Positions 43,606-55,378 of a stretch of 64,000 nucleotides of DNA are shown piece after piece. The notes under the pieces were generated by a model. That model worked only from the letters and a program-made list of their open reading frames with translations. It was not told where the DNA came from and made no database searches. Origin of the DNA: Cristatella mucedo. Lineage: Eukaryota > Bryozoa > Phylactolaemata > Cristatellidae. Location of the stretch: NCBI GenBank assembly GCA_009760855.2, contig WPIO01000047.1, positions 1,275,001-1,339,000 on the forward strand. The letters are read 5' to 3'. Made by a program: the position numbers and the translations under genes. Every line of letters starts with the position of its first letter. Within the stretch, counting starts at the first letter, position 1.

Positions 43606-43854
43606 CGTACGTTCAATGCATTGACGGACCAGAAGCTTATCCATGCCCGATATGCAACTCTCACACTCCCTCATGAATTTAATGCCCTTCATGTTAGAGC
43701 TATGACGGGGTTATTAAAAGCTAGAGAGCAGTTATTCGGGGAAAGGCAAATTTTAGCTGATCAAGTTCGCCAGCAAAGTGTCCACAATGTGCATGCCTAC
43801 GAATACTCCAATCGTTTGAAAAAGCCTAGGATACAGAACTTGATCATTGTATAA
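43606..43854 (+). CDS. unrecognised open frame, possibly coding
   Basis: The frame is open from just after a TAA at about 43600 to TAA at 43854. It contains 'TLPHEFNALHVRAMTGLLKA', 'REQLFGERQILADQVRQQSV' and 'YEYSNRLKKPRIQ'. A good pyrimidine-rich acceptor (ccttcgtataattttag, ending about 43592) lies just upstream but leads into a stop in this frame. The balanced, partly helical composition suggests coding origin, from either a gene or a transposon. Not recognised. Confidence 0.25.
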   Translation, partial: RTFNALTDQKLIHARYATLTLPHEFNALHVRAMTGLLKAREQLFGERQILADQVRQQSVHNVHAYEYSNRLKKPRIQNLIIV

Positions 43855-44744
43855 ATACGATAGAAGTTGCCTTGTCATTCCAATTGAAAACAATCTATAG
43901 ATTTGTTTCCGCAGCACAACACTCTGGCATTTACACCGTCTTCATCTGCATCCGTAACAACGGTGTGAGATGACGAGGTTGACCAAGACTTCCTTCGCAC
44001 GATCCCCTCGTCTTATAAGTCGCATGCCTGGGGTAGCTCTTAGGAAGGACGCTCACTGTCCGTTATGGACATCCAGGATTCAACATCCGAAACTAAAGAG
44101 AGACATAAGAGCGGCAGCCAGAAGACTTCTCCGTCTTCGTCGCTATCTAAAGCATGGCTGCTGGCTGCACCTGGCTGCCCTTTCCTCCTCATTTAATCGG
44201 CATCCCACGACACAGCCAGCAGACTTCAACATGCATCAAGATGCCGAGGGGACGAGCTGAAAGCTGCACGAGTGGCTGAACATAACTCTGTGTGCCCCCC
44301 CCCCCCCCGGCGGCGGCAGAGGGCGAGTACGGCTAGTGAGCCCAGCCAGTCAACACAGCCGTGCCAAGTAGTGCTTACTTTAAGGCTGAAACAAAACTGC
44401 TGGCCTCGATCACCACACCGTTCGTATAGTAGTCGTGGCCACACAGCGCTTCGTTCGGCATGAGCACTGAAAAAGACATGAAAAAGCAGGCAATAAAAGA
44501 AAGCTTTCTCACATTAAAATACGACAAAAGCGACTATATACACGAGGAAAGACCTCGCGTCACTCGGAAAGTGGACAACCTATACCTCAAAATGGGCTTG
44601 GAATTAATACGTCTGCACATACTCGGGTGCCCTCATCTAGTACTAGCAGACCGTATCACCTCCGTTGTCAGGTCTGCTTACTTTTAGCTGTCTATCTTTG
44701 CCGAAATTTGGAATTGCCTAGAAAATGGTACTGACGAGAAGCTG
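43855..44744. other. no gene recognised
   Basis: The stretch includes a C-rich run (44295-44308). A plus-strand frame at 44460-44687 ('KDMKKQAIKESFLTLKYDKS') looks balanced but has no supporting context. Confidence 0.3.
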
Positions 44745-45150
44745 GCCCGTGCATTTTTAACACCCATTAGACTTCGGTTACGTTGCCACTCATACGTCGA
44801 CTGGCCGTTGCAATAAGATGCTTACAGCAGTAGCAAAACAGCAGCTAGACTGGTCTGCCGTGAGCATTGCAACTGCCACGTTACTCCACGTTCTTACCGA
44901 CCTGAGCTGGCTCCTCTTGAAGCAGCATATCTAACTTCAAGGTTCTACCACTCATCTATTTCTAGCCTCCGACATTCTCTTGCTTCAGTGCATGCCTACC
45001 ATAAATACTTCCTAATACGAATTTAAACGTACCCTCCTCTGATGGCTTGGCTGTGCCTCTAACGAGCCTAAATTTTTTGGAAGCGGTACCTTCAGTCTTT
45101 TAGGCTCTCAAGCCTGGAACTCCCAACAGACTGACACGACATTGCCTGGC
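44745..45150 (+). mobile_element. LINE-A C-terminal fragment
   Basis: Degraded LINE-A sequence: gttgcaataagatgcttaca, tggtctgccgtgagcattgc, ttaccgacctgagctggctc and tctcaagcctggaactccca. The 3' UTR and tail are not recognisable. Confidence 0.65.
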
Positions 45151-47300
45151 TCTACTCAGCTCTAGCTCTAGATAGGATCACGGCTGCACGATCGCTTGCT
45201 GCCCCAAACGAAGGCTGGGCTTGCAAAAGTGATCAGATTAGGGCTGTGCTCAAGATTATCTGCAGCTTCTCGATCATAACGCGTGCCTATGTCATAATCT
45301 ACAGTTAATAAAATATAGCTGGACATATGAAGCAATGCTCGGTGTGCCTTTGGCTTCGAACCAGTGAGTTGTGCTCTGGGCTTAGGCTAATGAGAGTGAT
45401 GAGCTAGTGCTATAGGCAGTGCTTCTCTGTAGCCAGGAATAGACTTCTCTAAGCTGAGCGTATCGACTTTGTATATATGTATGGGTGTTCTTGAACGCTG
45501 CTACGCTCTGCTATCGTACACATACATGCGTGCTTTGGGGCAGCGGCAGCGACACAATGGCCTCTCTTAGAGGTGCCAGCTGCACTGGAATCGGTCACGT
45601 GCAGCTGCAAGGACTATGACTTGCTACGAAAGTCGCGATTGTAGCATAGAAGCTTAGGAAGTCTCTACTACCCATTTGTAACACTGAATGCGTACTACTT
45701 ACCATCTCTACCGGAAAGGATGGATTTTGCTTAGCAACCTAGTACAATGGCCTCTCGAAGTAGTGCAAAAGCCGTACAGCACCCATTGCATCTCTGCAGC
45801 ATGCTATCAAGGAGCTCTTAGGCAACCCAGAATATTCAAGCACCATTGGCTAAGTGCAGGCCACATGAAGCAGCGAGGTCTCCTAAGTGATAGTATAGAG
45901 GTCCGAAAGTTGCAGAACGAGCGCGGAACCACACCGGCTGAGAAATTTAGCGCCCGCAGCAACGGCTCGTTGAGAGGTAGCGAAACTTTCTTCCGCTTTC
46001 GCAGCGAGGCGCGCGCACGCGGTCGCATCGGCTGCGCAGGCCGGGCTCGAAGCCGGTCGGCCGCCTCGCCAAGCCCGTCGAGCAATACGCCTCAGCCCAC
46101 GTCCGCACGTCGGCGCCTCGCCAGCCGACTCCGGGGGTGTGCGGCGGCAGGGAGACGCTGGGGGCCGCGGCAGACGCACGCCCGCGGTAGGGCAGCGCGC
46201 GGCAGAGCGCAGGCCGAGTCTCGACCGGAGCGGCAGTTCCGGTCCGGTATCCGCGCTGCTGGAAGTTGAACGGGCTCGAGCGCGCGCGTCGCCGCGCTCC
46301 CCTGTCTCGGAGCGACGCCTAGTGCGACAGGGGGAACTCTAGCGAGCGAGCACGAGAGCCCAGTGGGAGGGGCCGCAGGGCGAGGCTCCTGCGGCCTCGT
46401 CGCTGACTGTCGTCGGACTACTCACGCGCGGTCGGCGACCTCGCGACGGCGGCGGCGGCGGCCGACGGCGAAAGGACGAAGAGAAGCGGCAGCGTCAGCG
46501 GCAGCGGCGCTCGAACGAGATGCTCCTGCGAGAGGCGCCGACGAGCCATGGGCGCCGCGAAACGGGTGCCGATCGAAAACTTCGCCGGTCGCCGGACCGT
46601 GGGCTCGAGAAACGGCAGAGAACGGACGGCGAGCGGACGGTCGGAGGCGGGTCGCGCTGGCGGGCGGGAAGGAATGTGACGATAGAGGCCACTCGGGAGA
46701 GATAGATAGAGAGAGAGAGAGAGAACGGAAGTACCATTTATCAATTCTTAGCGGGACCGCTCGTTCGTCTCGCACTGATGATTAGATCGCGCAGCAGCCA
46801 ATAGCGCGCCTCATTGACTCTGGCGTGCAAGCCTGGACATCTCAGCCTCGGTGCCGCTCAGCGACCGGAAATCGAATGGGGAGCGAAGCTGCACTACGCA
46901 GGGGCTTTGCCTATAGGACGATCGCTGTGGCCATTTGGCTGCGGTTTTAGCGACGGGGATCTCCTCGACGATGCGCCTGCACGCCACCACCTCCAGTGCG
47001 CCCGAGCTCAAGACGAAAGCGCGGTCCAATGTCGGTTGCTATCGGAAGCGAGCTGCTGTTGTCGAATTGTGTACGCTTTCAGGTTACTCCTTACTGTGAA
47101 GAAAAAAAGCCCTCGCTATCACTTAGCTACTTTATTTATTAAGAACGAATGACGCAGGTACGTTAGCGGAACCATGCCTTTTGGAATGTGAGCTAACAGA
47201 AGAGCTTACGACTAGTGTGAACCCAGCAACGGTAGTTACACGGCACCTCGATAGTGACCGACGTGCGACGTGCTGTGGATCATCAACACCTAAGTAGTAA
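45151..47300. other. CpG-rich block at 45.9-46.7 kb; otherwise unidentified
   Basis: From about 45900 to 46700 the sequence is GC-rich and dense in CpG, with overlapping open frames on both strands that are rich in Arg, Ala and Ser. The longest (45688-46269, plus) has no domain. A CpG island or an unrecognised repeat are both possible. Nothing is recognised at 46800-47300. Confidence 0.35.
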
Positions 47301-47308
47301 GTAGCCCC

Positions 47309-47566
47309 GTAGTTTGGTTATCGTCGCGAACGGCAAGGAACGCCAGCCGAAGAGCAGAAAGCCACCAGTTTATTTCACCTCTACACACGGAGCAGGGCGA
47401 AGCACGGCTCTCCTCGCCCCTCTCGCCCACCGGAGTGCCCCCCCCTCCAGCGACTCCCTCGTCACAAGCGATCACTAACAGCACGTTCCGACCGCATGCG
47501 ACATTTAGAGTCGCAGCCCACTCGTGGAACGATGAAGAGCTGTGCCATCAATTAGTTGAAACCGCA
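47309..47566 (-). repeat. LTR-like direct repeat, copy 2
   Basis: It is homologous to 48991-49262 in the same orientation. Shared landmarks on the minus strand are cgagtgggctgcgac, cggaacgtgctgttagtgat, gaaataaactggtggc (containing AATAAA) and gcgacgataaccaaactac. Read with copy 1, it would be the 3' LTR of the gag element. Confidence 0.65.
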
Positions 47567-48179
47567 CGTCCGCCCGATCTGGAGATCGACGCGTGACGTA
47601 GCCGGAAGAGCAGCAGCGAGCAGCCGCTCTTCTCCACTGCTTTGACGACGAGAAGGCTAAACAGTGAGCACACATTCCTCATCGCGCGCCGGTCCGCTCC
47701 CTTCATTGAGAGGCAAAGTAGCGGCTGCTCGCGGTTTACCAAGGTGGGAGAAGTAACGCCGTGGGCCCAATGCCACTGTACGACTCATTTTCCGTCGCTG
47801 TACACCGCCGAAAAGTCTCAGTCGGAAACACTGACGTCACTCGCCAGTGCCTCGATTTCGCTCCTCCGCCCATTGAAGGTTACTAAACAACCTTGCTGGG
47901 CCCGTCACCACGCCTCCGAGCTGCCTCACATCATGCATGCCAAGGAGCAAATCATAAACACGGTACGATCTCGGATACAAGACAGTCCAGCTCTATTGCG
48001 ATGCCCTGCACAGGGCATGTCGTGCGGTACGCCCACCAGCAACGAGCTACGGCTCCATTAAACGTAATTTCAGGCTCGTTAACCGGATAAGACTGTGGCG
48101 AGGTGGCGAGGTGTACCGCCAATTAAGTCAAAACCGATCGAGAGCAGCCAGTATTAAAGAGCGCCTTCACATAATGACC
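47567..48179 (-). other. internal region of the LTR element, non-coding
   Basis: This lies between the end of gag and the 3' LTR-like block. I see no protease, reverse transcriptase or integrase motif in either strand. Confidence 0.4.
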
Positions 48180-49000
48180 ACCATTGAGAGCGTTTTCGCA
48201 GTCGAGTAGACAGGCGGGGGAGTTCGCCGGCCGGCGCTATAGCATGCGCTTCCGCTTACTCGTTTTTCGGCTTCGCATTGGTGCGACGCTCTGGACATGT
48301 TACTGCTAGCTGCGAGTCGTCGCCGAATACAAAGCACAGCCTTCGCTGCCTTTGCAACGAACGGCAGTCGCGACTTGTTTGCCCTTCCATTTTTCAGGCG
48401 AAACGAAAACGCTTTCGTGTAGTCGGGCGAGAGCCTCTGGCTCCCTGTGCCCCAGCTGCAGCCGCGTAGCTCAGCTCCTGGCAACTTATAAGCACTCGAC
48501 CCTTCTCAAAAATCTCGCAAATTGCCATCTTGTCGAGCGCTCAAGCCGCGCCTAGCTGCTTGAGGATGTCCTCGGGAAGCCCGGTGACGAAAGCGCATTT
48601 TTAGCAAGTCATCATTCGCAGCCGCACACACACCAGTACGGCCAGCCGGGCCAAAATCGATGCGTATACGTCCACTGGTTCACCAGCTTGGAGCCGCCGT
48701 ATCGTGAGCTCCTCATTTGCTTTAAATTTATCCGCCGAAAATTCAATCAGAAGAGCCTCTTTTACGATGCTGTAATCTTTCTTCGCCTGTTCATCGACGC
48801 TCTGGCTAGCGGCGAACGCTCCGCCGGTTAAGAAAGCGGGCAGGAATTTGTGGCGGTCGGCAATGGCAGTACCTTGAATCTCTGCCACCAGATTGAACAT
48901 TTCAACCCAGCCCGAAAAGTCTCCGCTGTCGTCGAATTGAGTGACAATGTGGCTGAATTTTACGTTCTCTGCGGCCGTCGAAGTAGCTTGTAGTTTGGTT
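48180..49000 (-). pseudogene. gypsy-like gag of an LTR retroelement, broken
   Basis: The minus-strand frame from about 49000 to 48601 contains 'GDFSGWVEMFNLVAEIQG', 'DRHKFLPAFLTGGAF', 'YSIVKEALLIEFSADKFKAN' and 'RRLQAGEPVDVYASILARLA'. This is the capsid pattern of Ty3/gypsy-type Gag proteins, which form the retroelement particle. A shifted frame continues with 'CAFVTGLPEDILKQLGAA', also typical. Stops and at least one frameshift are present. It is flanked by two related 260-bp repeats in the same orientation. No pol gene accompanies it. Confidence 0.7.
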
Positions 49001-49262
49001 ATCGTCGCAAACAGCACGGTACGCTAGCCGAAAAGAATCGCCACCAGTGTATTTCACTACGCACGGAGCAGGGGGGGGGGGAGAGGAGAAGCACAGCTCT
49101 CTTCGTCCCTCCCCCCCCCCGCTGCCCACCGGAGATCCGCCCCGCGACACCCTTGCCACAGCTATCACTAACAGCACGTTCTGACCGCATACAACGTTTA
49201 GCGTCGCAGCCCACTCGTACAACTATCAGAGGGGCAGCGCCGTCAATCAAGCGAAACCGCAA
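48991..49262 (-). repeat. LTR-like direct repeat, copy 1
   Basis: It lies immediately upstream (minus sense) of gag and matches 47309-47566. It carries long G and C runs at 49071-49080 and 49109-49121 that differ between copies. It is interpreted as the 5' LTR. No primer-binding site complementary to a tRNA end was recognised just downstream. Confidence 0.65.
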
Positions 49263-49353
49263 GCCGAATTACCTTTGTGCTAGGACGTAGTCCCCAGACG
49301 TCGTAGTGATTCGTGCCGCGAATTCTGAGCCACGAAATCTCAGATTCTCACGC

Positions 49354-49355
<2 letters not shown>

Positions 49356-49427
<72 letters not shown>
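49356..49427 (+). repeat. (CT)n microsatellite
   Basis: About 36 CT units. Flanking reading frames are artefacts. Confidence 0.98.
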
Positions 49428-49430
<3 letters not shown>

Positions 49431-49589
49431 GGGCATTTCGCAGGCTCAGTTTAGATTTCGCACGTACCAACGTCAACGTGCTGCCTGAACGATGCAGCCT
49501 CCGACAATGCTGCCGCTAAGTGAGTGAAGTGCATCCACAACTGCGAATACGGCCGTGCAACGAATTGCGTGCAGCCTTTAACTGACTAT

Positions 49590-49838
49590 ACAAGACCTCG
49601 GTGACGGAAGCTTTTAACCTGTGAGTAGACTGTGGAGCTCACCTCCACAATTCGTACGCAGCAGCTTCTCTACTCTAGTGCTGCCGATTTCTTGAGGCAC
49701 GTCCTTTCTAGCCATCTCGAGCTGCCATTTTCATGCTACTCCTTTCCTCGACCAAGCATCTGACTGCTTTATGTTTCTCACTCTCTATTTGCTGCATGAA
49801 ATAAAGTCGGTTGGCTACTGAATGCATATCAAACGCAG
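49590..49838 (+). mobile_element. LINE-B 3' fragment, tail replaced by LINE-A
   Basis: It reads gtagactgtggagctcacct, gagctgccattttcatgcta, ctttatgtttctcactctct and gaaataaagtcggttggcta. It ends where the inverted LINE-A at 49845 begins, so the LINE-A insertion or a rearrangement removed the tail. Confidence 0.75.
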
Positions 49839-49844
49839 CTTAAC

Positions 49845-50800
49845 AGTAATAATGACATTTGTATAGCGTTCTCAGAGAACTTATTCTCTTCCACGCACTT
49901 TAAGTTTGCTGCAAATGAAGCATGATTGGATGGTTAATGGCAGCATTCTCGATGAAAAAAAGCGCAGCGTGGCTAGTGGTGGTACGCACTGAGTCAGCAT
50001 GCCAATACGGTTAGTGGCAGCATGCACAGTGTCAGCACGCACAGCCACACACGAGATTAATCACATGGACCCGCCGAATGCTGTGGTACATAAATGCGTT
50101 TTTTTAGCTTCTTTTTAAATATCGTCAGGTCAGGTGATACCGTGACGCCAGTCGGAAGTGAACTCTAGACTTTGGGAGCATAAGAGCTATAGGCACGGTC
50201 TCCAAAGGATTTGAGGTTCGTAGGGCGTGTAGGTAAATGGTTTGATTCAGAAAAGCAGGTGGTACGACGCTTAGCTTGATAGAGCAGTTGCTCTGATACG
50301 TTGGCTGGAGCCACAAAATGAAGGGACCGACAAGTAAGTTACAGAACCTTGAATTCATTGAACTGCTTGACCGGGAGCCAGTTCAGGTCTGCGAGAAAAG
50401 GTATGATGTGGCAACTGCGATGCTCACGACAGTCAAGCCTAGCTGCAGAGTTTTGCACCAGCTGTAAGCGCCTGTTTGCACATGCCAGTAGACCAGCAAG
50501 CAGTGAGTTACAGAAGTCGAGACGGGATGTCACAAATGTACAGACCAATTTAGGTGTGGTATTCCTGTCTAGAAAAGCCCAACTTTTAGCAATGTTATGT
50601 AGCTGAAAGTAGGCAGACTTAACTGAGACTGAGAAGCTGATGTGGTTGTCTTACGAAAGGTCACTTTGGAACATGACACTTGGATTTCGTGCAGATTCAA
50701 AAGGAGATGTGCTGGCAGAGCGGGTTTTTAGCGATAACCATCCCAAACTCTGAATCACACTTGGTTTTCCCATAAACAGTACGTTGGTTGTATCAGTATT
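49845..50800 (-). mobile_element. LINE-A RT C-terminal half and 3' end
   Basis: Minus-strand blocks are 'SAYFQLHNIAKSWAFLDR', 'FVTSRLDFCNSLLAGLLACA' and 'IIPFLADLNWLPVKQ', followed by the 3' UTR and the tail (gcaaacttaaagtgcgtgga ... attact). It is 5'-truncated within the RT. Confidence 0.85.
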
Positions 50801-51069
50801 GTCCTGTGACAGTTACGGTGTTATGCAATTATGTAGGGAGGGGTCAAGGCTGAGGGTGCAATAAGTGTGAGGCGTTCGGACGGCAGAACTCTCCAACAGA
50901 GTGATTTAACGTGCCGATCACTGGTGCATCTTTCCTATAGAACTACGTGCTTACTAACCCGCTCCAGGCTCGACCATAGGCTCGGGTTGTGCCATACGCT
51001 TTAGCCAGTGTAAATAAGGAGAGTCATAATAAAGATGCGGGAGAGATAAAAACCCTAAGTAAAGAAAAG

Positions 51070-51092
51070 CTCTCTCTCTCTCTCTCTCTCTC
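51070..51092 (+). repeat. (CT)n microsatellite, short
   Basis: Eleven CT units directly preceding the SINE1 copy. Confidence 0.95.
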
Positions 51093-51240
51093 GCCGAGCT
51101 GTTTTTGTCCAGCGGTTAAGGTGCTCGCCCTGATCAATGCCCAGCTGAGGTCATGGGCTCGAGCCCCGAGGCATATGCGAAGCTCCTGAATAGAGATTAT
51201 GTTCTCTTGGGGCGCTATACAAATGAATTATATTATATAC
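51092..51240 (+). mobile_element. SINE1 copy
   Basis: It reads gccgagctgtttttgtccag, cggttaaggtgctcgcc, catgggctcgagccccgagg (B box), catatgcgaagctcctgaat, then ttctcttggggcgctataca and an ATTATATT end. It is flanked by CT repeats on both sides. Confidence 0.85.
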
Positions 51241-51252
51241 ATATGTATATAT

Positions 51253-51256
<4 letters not shown>

Positions 51257-51339
<83 letters not shown>
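51257..51339 (+). repeat. (CT)n microsatellite
   Basis: About 41 CT units between SINE1 and a LINE-B 3' end. Confidence 0.98.
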
Positions 51340-51342
<3 letters not shown>

Positions 51343-51359
51343 CACTTAACCTATGCTGT

Positions 51360-51645
51360 AAAAGAAGCATGCCAACTGCTCTCCTGCTGCCGATTATGGC
51401 TGACCCTTTTCAGCGGTTCTGAGCTGCTACTTCCGTGCTACTCACTACCTCAACTGCTTTCCTGACTCTGCTATGCTTCCCACTTTCTCTTTGTGTCGTG
51501 ACTTGAATTCTGTTGGATACCGAATGCGTAGCGAAAGCCGCTTGGGCGGTGAGTGTGCTATACAAAACTCTACTGCGTAATACCCACACAGTATTTGTGG
51601 CTTTGTGGAGTTACAGACGGAGAAACATTACATTGCATTACATTA
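51360..51645 (+). mobile_element. LINE-B 3' UTR and tail
   Basis: It reads ccttttcagcggttctgagc, gtgacttgaattctgttgga, gtagcgaaagccgcttgggc and gagttacagacggagaaaca. It ends in a short (ATTAC)n run at about 51618-51645, which shows the tandem repeat that terminates this family. Confidence 0.85.
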
Positions 51646-51719
51646 CATAGGGCAATTTTTAGGCAAGCATAAACACGCAGACGGAAATTCCTATTTAATG
51701 AGTAAATTCATATTCACAG

Positions 51720-52380
51720 TCATAATAATATTAATAATTCATTAGTATAGCACCGCCAACAAACTAAATATCTTTCTGAGCACTGTACATATTCTGTATT
51801 AGAAGCGTGAACATATGGCTAGTGGTAGCATGCATTGATCACATGAATAATACGGTTTGTGGTAGCATGCACCGTACACGCATAAGCACAGAGGAAAAAA
51901 TAAACGAGCCAGAAAATTAGGAATGTTAATAACAGATGCAATTTAGCTTGTTTTTGAATGCCGTCAAATCTGTACGTGTCGTTATGTCAGTCGAGATTGA
52001 GTTCCAGACCTGGGGAGAATAAGAACAAAAGGCGGGGTTCTAAAAGGATTCAAGGAGAAGCAGAGCAAAGCAAATGGAGTCAGGAGACTGAGGGCGGCAC
52101 GACGCTTAGCCTGGTCGGAGGCGAGAAGCTCTGATAAATAGGCTCTAGCCAGACAATTGAAGGAACCTAAAAGTGAGCGACACACTTTGAAGTCAGTACG
52201 TTGCTCGATCGATAGCGGTGCCAGCCGGCGTCTAAGTAGTATTACGTGGCAACCTCGTTGTTCGTAATAAAAAAAGCCCTGCTGCAGAGTTTTAGACGGG
52301 TTGTAAGCACTTGATTTCTGAGACAGATTGACCTGTAAGCAGGTCGCTTCAGAAATTGAGAGCGGATGTAACAAATGCAT
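51720..52380 (-). mobile_element. LINE-A-type C-terminal block and 3' end joined to LINE-B RT
   Basis: On the minus strand 'AFVTSALNF' and 'CHVILLRRRLAPLSIEQRTD' are LINE-A C-terminal motifs. They are followed by the UTR (tgctaccacaaaccgtatta) and a degraded tail with (ATT)-like sequence near 51720. At 52380 it adjoins LINE-B-type RT sequence in the same frame and strand. Confidence 0.7.
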
Positions 52381-53189
52381 GAACTTTCTTTGATCTAGTA
52401 TCGTCGTTTAGTTTAAGGAAACTTACCAAAATCCAGGATTCATGGCGATCATTCAGTTTTTTATCAGTGGCTGCTTCAAATTCTGATGGTTTAAACGACA
52501 AAGACAGCTGATTATTGTCAGCATAAAGTAATGGCTTATTCCATAGGCCCGACTCACGACTTCCCAGAGAATGAGTACAAATGGAGAACAGCGAAAGACC
52601 GAGGGCTGACCCCGCAGATGGCTGGTCTGGTGGATGAGACCTGACCCCCACACGACACGAATTGAACATGATCGGACAAGTGCGATCTGAACCAAGCCAG
52701 TTCTTCGTCTGCTAGACCGATCTGTGTTCTCAATCGTCATTCTCAATCACCGGGAAGTCGTGATCGAAAGTGTCTAAGATAGCTGATGTATCCAGAAGCG
52801 CTAGGGCAACGACATTTTTGTCGTCATCGTTGCTGCTTAGAATTGGCATTGTCAACGCGGAGGAGATCAGTGTTTCCGTGGAGTTTCAGCTGTCGCTTGA
52901 ATCCCGACTGAAATTTCTCTGACTGATTTCATCCTTTTCAATGTGTGCGAAAAGCTGCTCAGCGACTAGATTTTCAAGAAACTTCGACAGCAAATGAAGA
53001 GCGGAAACTGTGCGATAGTTTGCTAGGACCTCCGTATCCATTTCAGGCTTGTTTTAAGTATCGCTCTAACGATAGCCGATTTGAAAGACTTGGGTATAGC
53101 TTCTTTTTTTCCGCAGAAGCATTGCAATCTCAGACATGGCTCGGCTTCCTTCTTGCCTTCCCACAACGAGCGCGCTCACGAGCGTTCCT

Positions 53190-53335
53190 GTCCGTTGCAG
53201 CTTATCGAGCGTGCTACCGCTAACCATTCGATCGTGTTTCCTTTGCAGCAAGCGTAAAGCGCCTAGAGAGAGATTGAGTTCTCCGAGGGCGCTTTATCAA
53301 GTTGCTATTGTTATTACTATTATTAATACTGAGTT
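53190..53335 (+). mobile_element. LINE-A 3' tail insertion
   Basis: It reads ttatcgagcgtgctaccgct, tttgcagcaagcgtaaagcg, gagttctccgagggcgcttt, then (ATT)n-like sequence. It lies antisense inside the LINE-B copy. Confidence 0.8.
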
Positions 53336-53929
53336 TTTTAGCCAGAGAAGACCACAGACGGGATGGTATAGGCTCATCGGGATACGAGTCCCCTTTACCA
53401 GGCTTTAATAAGTAGCTACATCGCACGAAGATACCTCGGAAAATCTCATGAGGAAGGTTAAAGGCTGCGATCGGAGGGGTCTTTATGTTAGTACGAGCGT
53501 GCAAAATTGTTACAGCGATGAAGGCTGAAAAATTTTCGGCTAAGCCGTTAATATCTAGGGAGTGAGACCTCTCAGAAATAATTGCCATCAATTTGCTTTC
53601 CTCATATGGTACGGGAGATATTCTGGAGGAGCCAGGAGAGCTGAAGTGGCGAGATGCAAGATACGAGGTGCTCGACAGCTCCAAGAGGGATTCGCGGACT
53701 GGTATAGCTGAGTTTCATTTACACTACAGTGAAAGCTTAGATCAAAATCGGTGATTTTATCGGCGTGAGGGATAATATACAACTTAAAACGGAATGAACC
53801 AATCGCAAGTCCCTGCGCTAACCCATATTTAAAACTTCCCTGATGATCAGTGCCCTTTGACGCATACGCTTCGAAATCTTCCGCTGAAATTGGACCTAGA
53901 CTATGCTAGGAAAGTGCCGGTGATGCTGA

Positions 53930-54165
53930 GGCGAAATGATAGGTACTTTGATTTTTTCCCCTTTGTGTGCTTCGGCGCGCTAACACTGAGCATGCTATCA
54001 TTAACCATGTCGGTATTGTGAAGGTAGCATCTAGACGTGTTATGCTTGTTGACATTGTGCATGTTACCATTAATCTTTCGATCGTGCTCTCTTTACAGCA
54101 CACGTACAGTGCCTAGAAAGAGAGTAGTTTCACTCATACATCTGTACAAATGTATTATTACTTTA
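53930..54165 (+). mobile_element. LINE-A 3' UTR and tail insertion
   Basis: It contains repeated UTR motifs (gctaacactgagcatgctat, gttgacattgtgcatgttac), cgatcgtgctctctttacag and gtgcctagaaagagag, ending in attattact. It lies antisense inside the LINE-B copy, between endonuclease and RT. Confidence 0.75.
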
Positions 54166-55378
54166 TTTTGAAGCACTTAGCTAATCTGTTGTATTACAGG
54201 CTGCACATAGATTCAGCAGAACTTAAAGACTCCACCTAAGCCGGGATTCCTGAGAAGGCCGTAATTTACTCGAAGCATCACTGACTCCGTAGACAGATTT
54301 GCTCTAAAATATGAGTGGAACTTATTAGCTAGGTTGAATATTTGATATACGAGTTTATTTTATTAACGGCTACTCTTTCCAGTGCCGTTGATAGGAAAAT
54401 CAGTGAAAATTCCAGGCGAAACTAGCGGAAGTTATCCTTGTCTAGTGTCGGTTTCTTAATGAGTCAGTGAATGACCAGGCGGCGGCTTCTTTGAAGGATG
54501 CAGAAAACCTTGTTGCCAGTGTGGCCATGCAAATGAGAAACAAGGAAAAATACGAAATCTACAAATGCTTCTAATTCTGTACATAAGGGGAACAGTTGGG
54601 TCGTCGGAGTAAATGTTATACACGCCAACTACTAGGGAGGGACAACTTTCGGAACAACAACTAGTTGAAAGGAGATCTAAAAAGTCTGAATTAGACTTGG
54701 TAGCTCTATATTTATAGATGACTGCTACCGTTGGCTCGTTTCTTTTGGAGGAACTCGGCACATGAGACTCGAAAGACTTCTTCAAGAGGACTACAACGGC
54801 TTGAAATATAGGAAGGAGCGAACGGCAATGGCCGCTCCGTCACCAGTTTGTATTGGCCCAGGGTTGTGAAAGAAATAAACGCCTGTAGGTAGGGGTAGCG
54901 TCCCCTACTGATGGGAGGTCGATCGATTTCAGCCAGATCTCAGTCACAGAAGACAGGTCAAGGAAGTTGTCAAGAATCGAATGACGAACTATTAGGAGCT
55001 TATAGCACAGCGAGAGCGCATTCCATGGGCGCACGGTAGGGGGGATGGTCGCCGGGGTTATTAGAAAGCCGACGATCCCTAAGAGTGATTAAGTGCAGCG
55101 CTTGAGGAAGAGCTTGCCCGGCGGTTCGAAACAAAGAGGAAGTGCTGAAGATATGCCCTTCGCTCCCTCTCTTGCCTCGTCTGGTAATCTTTCGTGAGAT
55201 GAAGCTTCAGACGCCGATCTTGCAATTATGCAGCAGAACGTTGGTGGCAACTTCAAGTCTCTATTGACAGCTCCTCCTGCTGGAAAGCAGCAAATGCACG
55301 CAGTAATGGGAGACAGGGAAGTTTCCTGTTTGACTTGGTTCAGTCAGAATCGCTGATCATCAGCTGAATGAGGTGCTC

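Larger units (their letters stand above)
52380..55200 (-). pseudogene. LINE-B with endonuclease and RT, two LINE-A tail insertions
   Basis: Minus strand, 5' to 3'. Endonuclease: 'VRPWNALSLCYKLLIVRHS', 'FLDLSSVTEIWL' (55034-54900) and 'NEPTVAVIYKYRATKSN' (54740-54690). RT fingers: 'SFKSAIVRAILKTSL' (about 53095-53045) and 'SKFLENLVAEQLFAHIEK' (about 53000-52940). Motif A region: 'VVALALLDTSAILDTFDHDF' (about 52812-52753). Catalytic box: 'LLYADNNQLSLSFKPSEFE', where the second Asp of YADD is Asn. Stops and frameshifts are common. LINE-A tails in the plus orientation interrupt it at 53190-53335 and 53930-54165. Confidence 0.85.

Noticed and set aside
45688-46269. A 193-codon open frame
   Set aside because: It lies in CpG-rich DNA where stops are rare, overlaps equally long minus-strand frames, and shows no domain or splice evidence.
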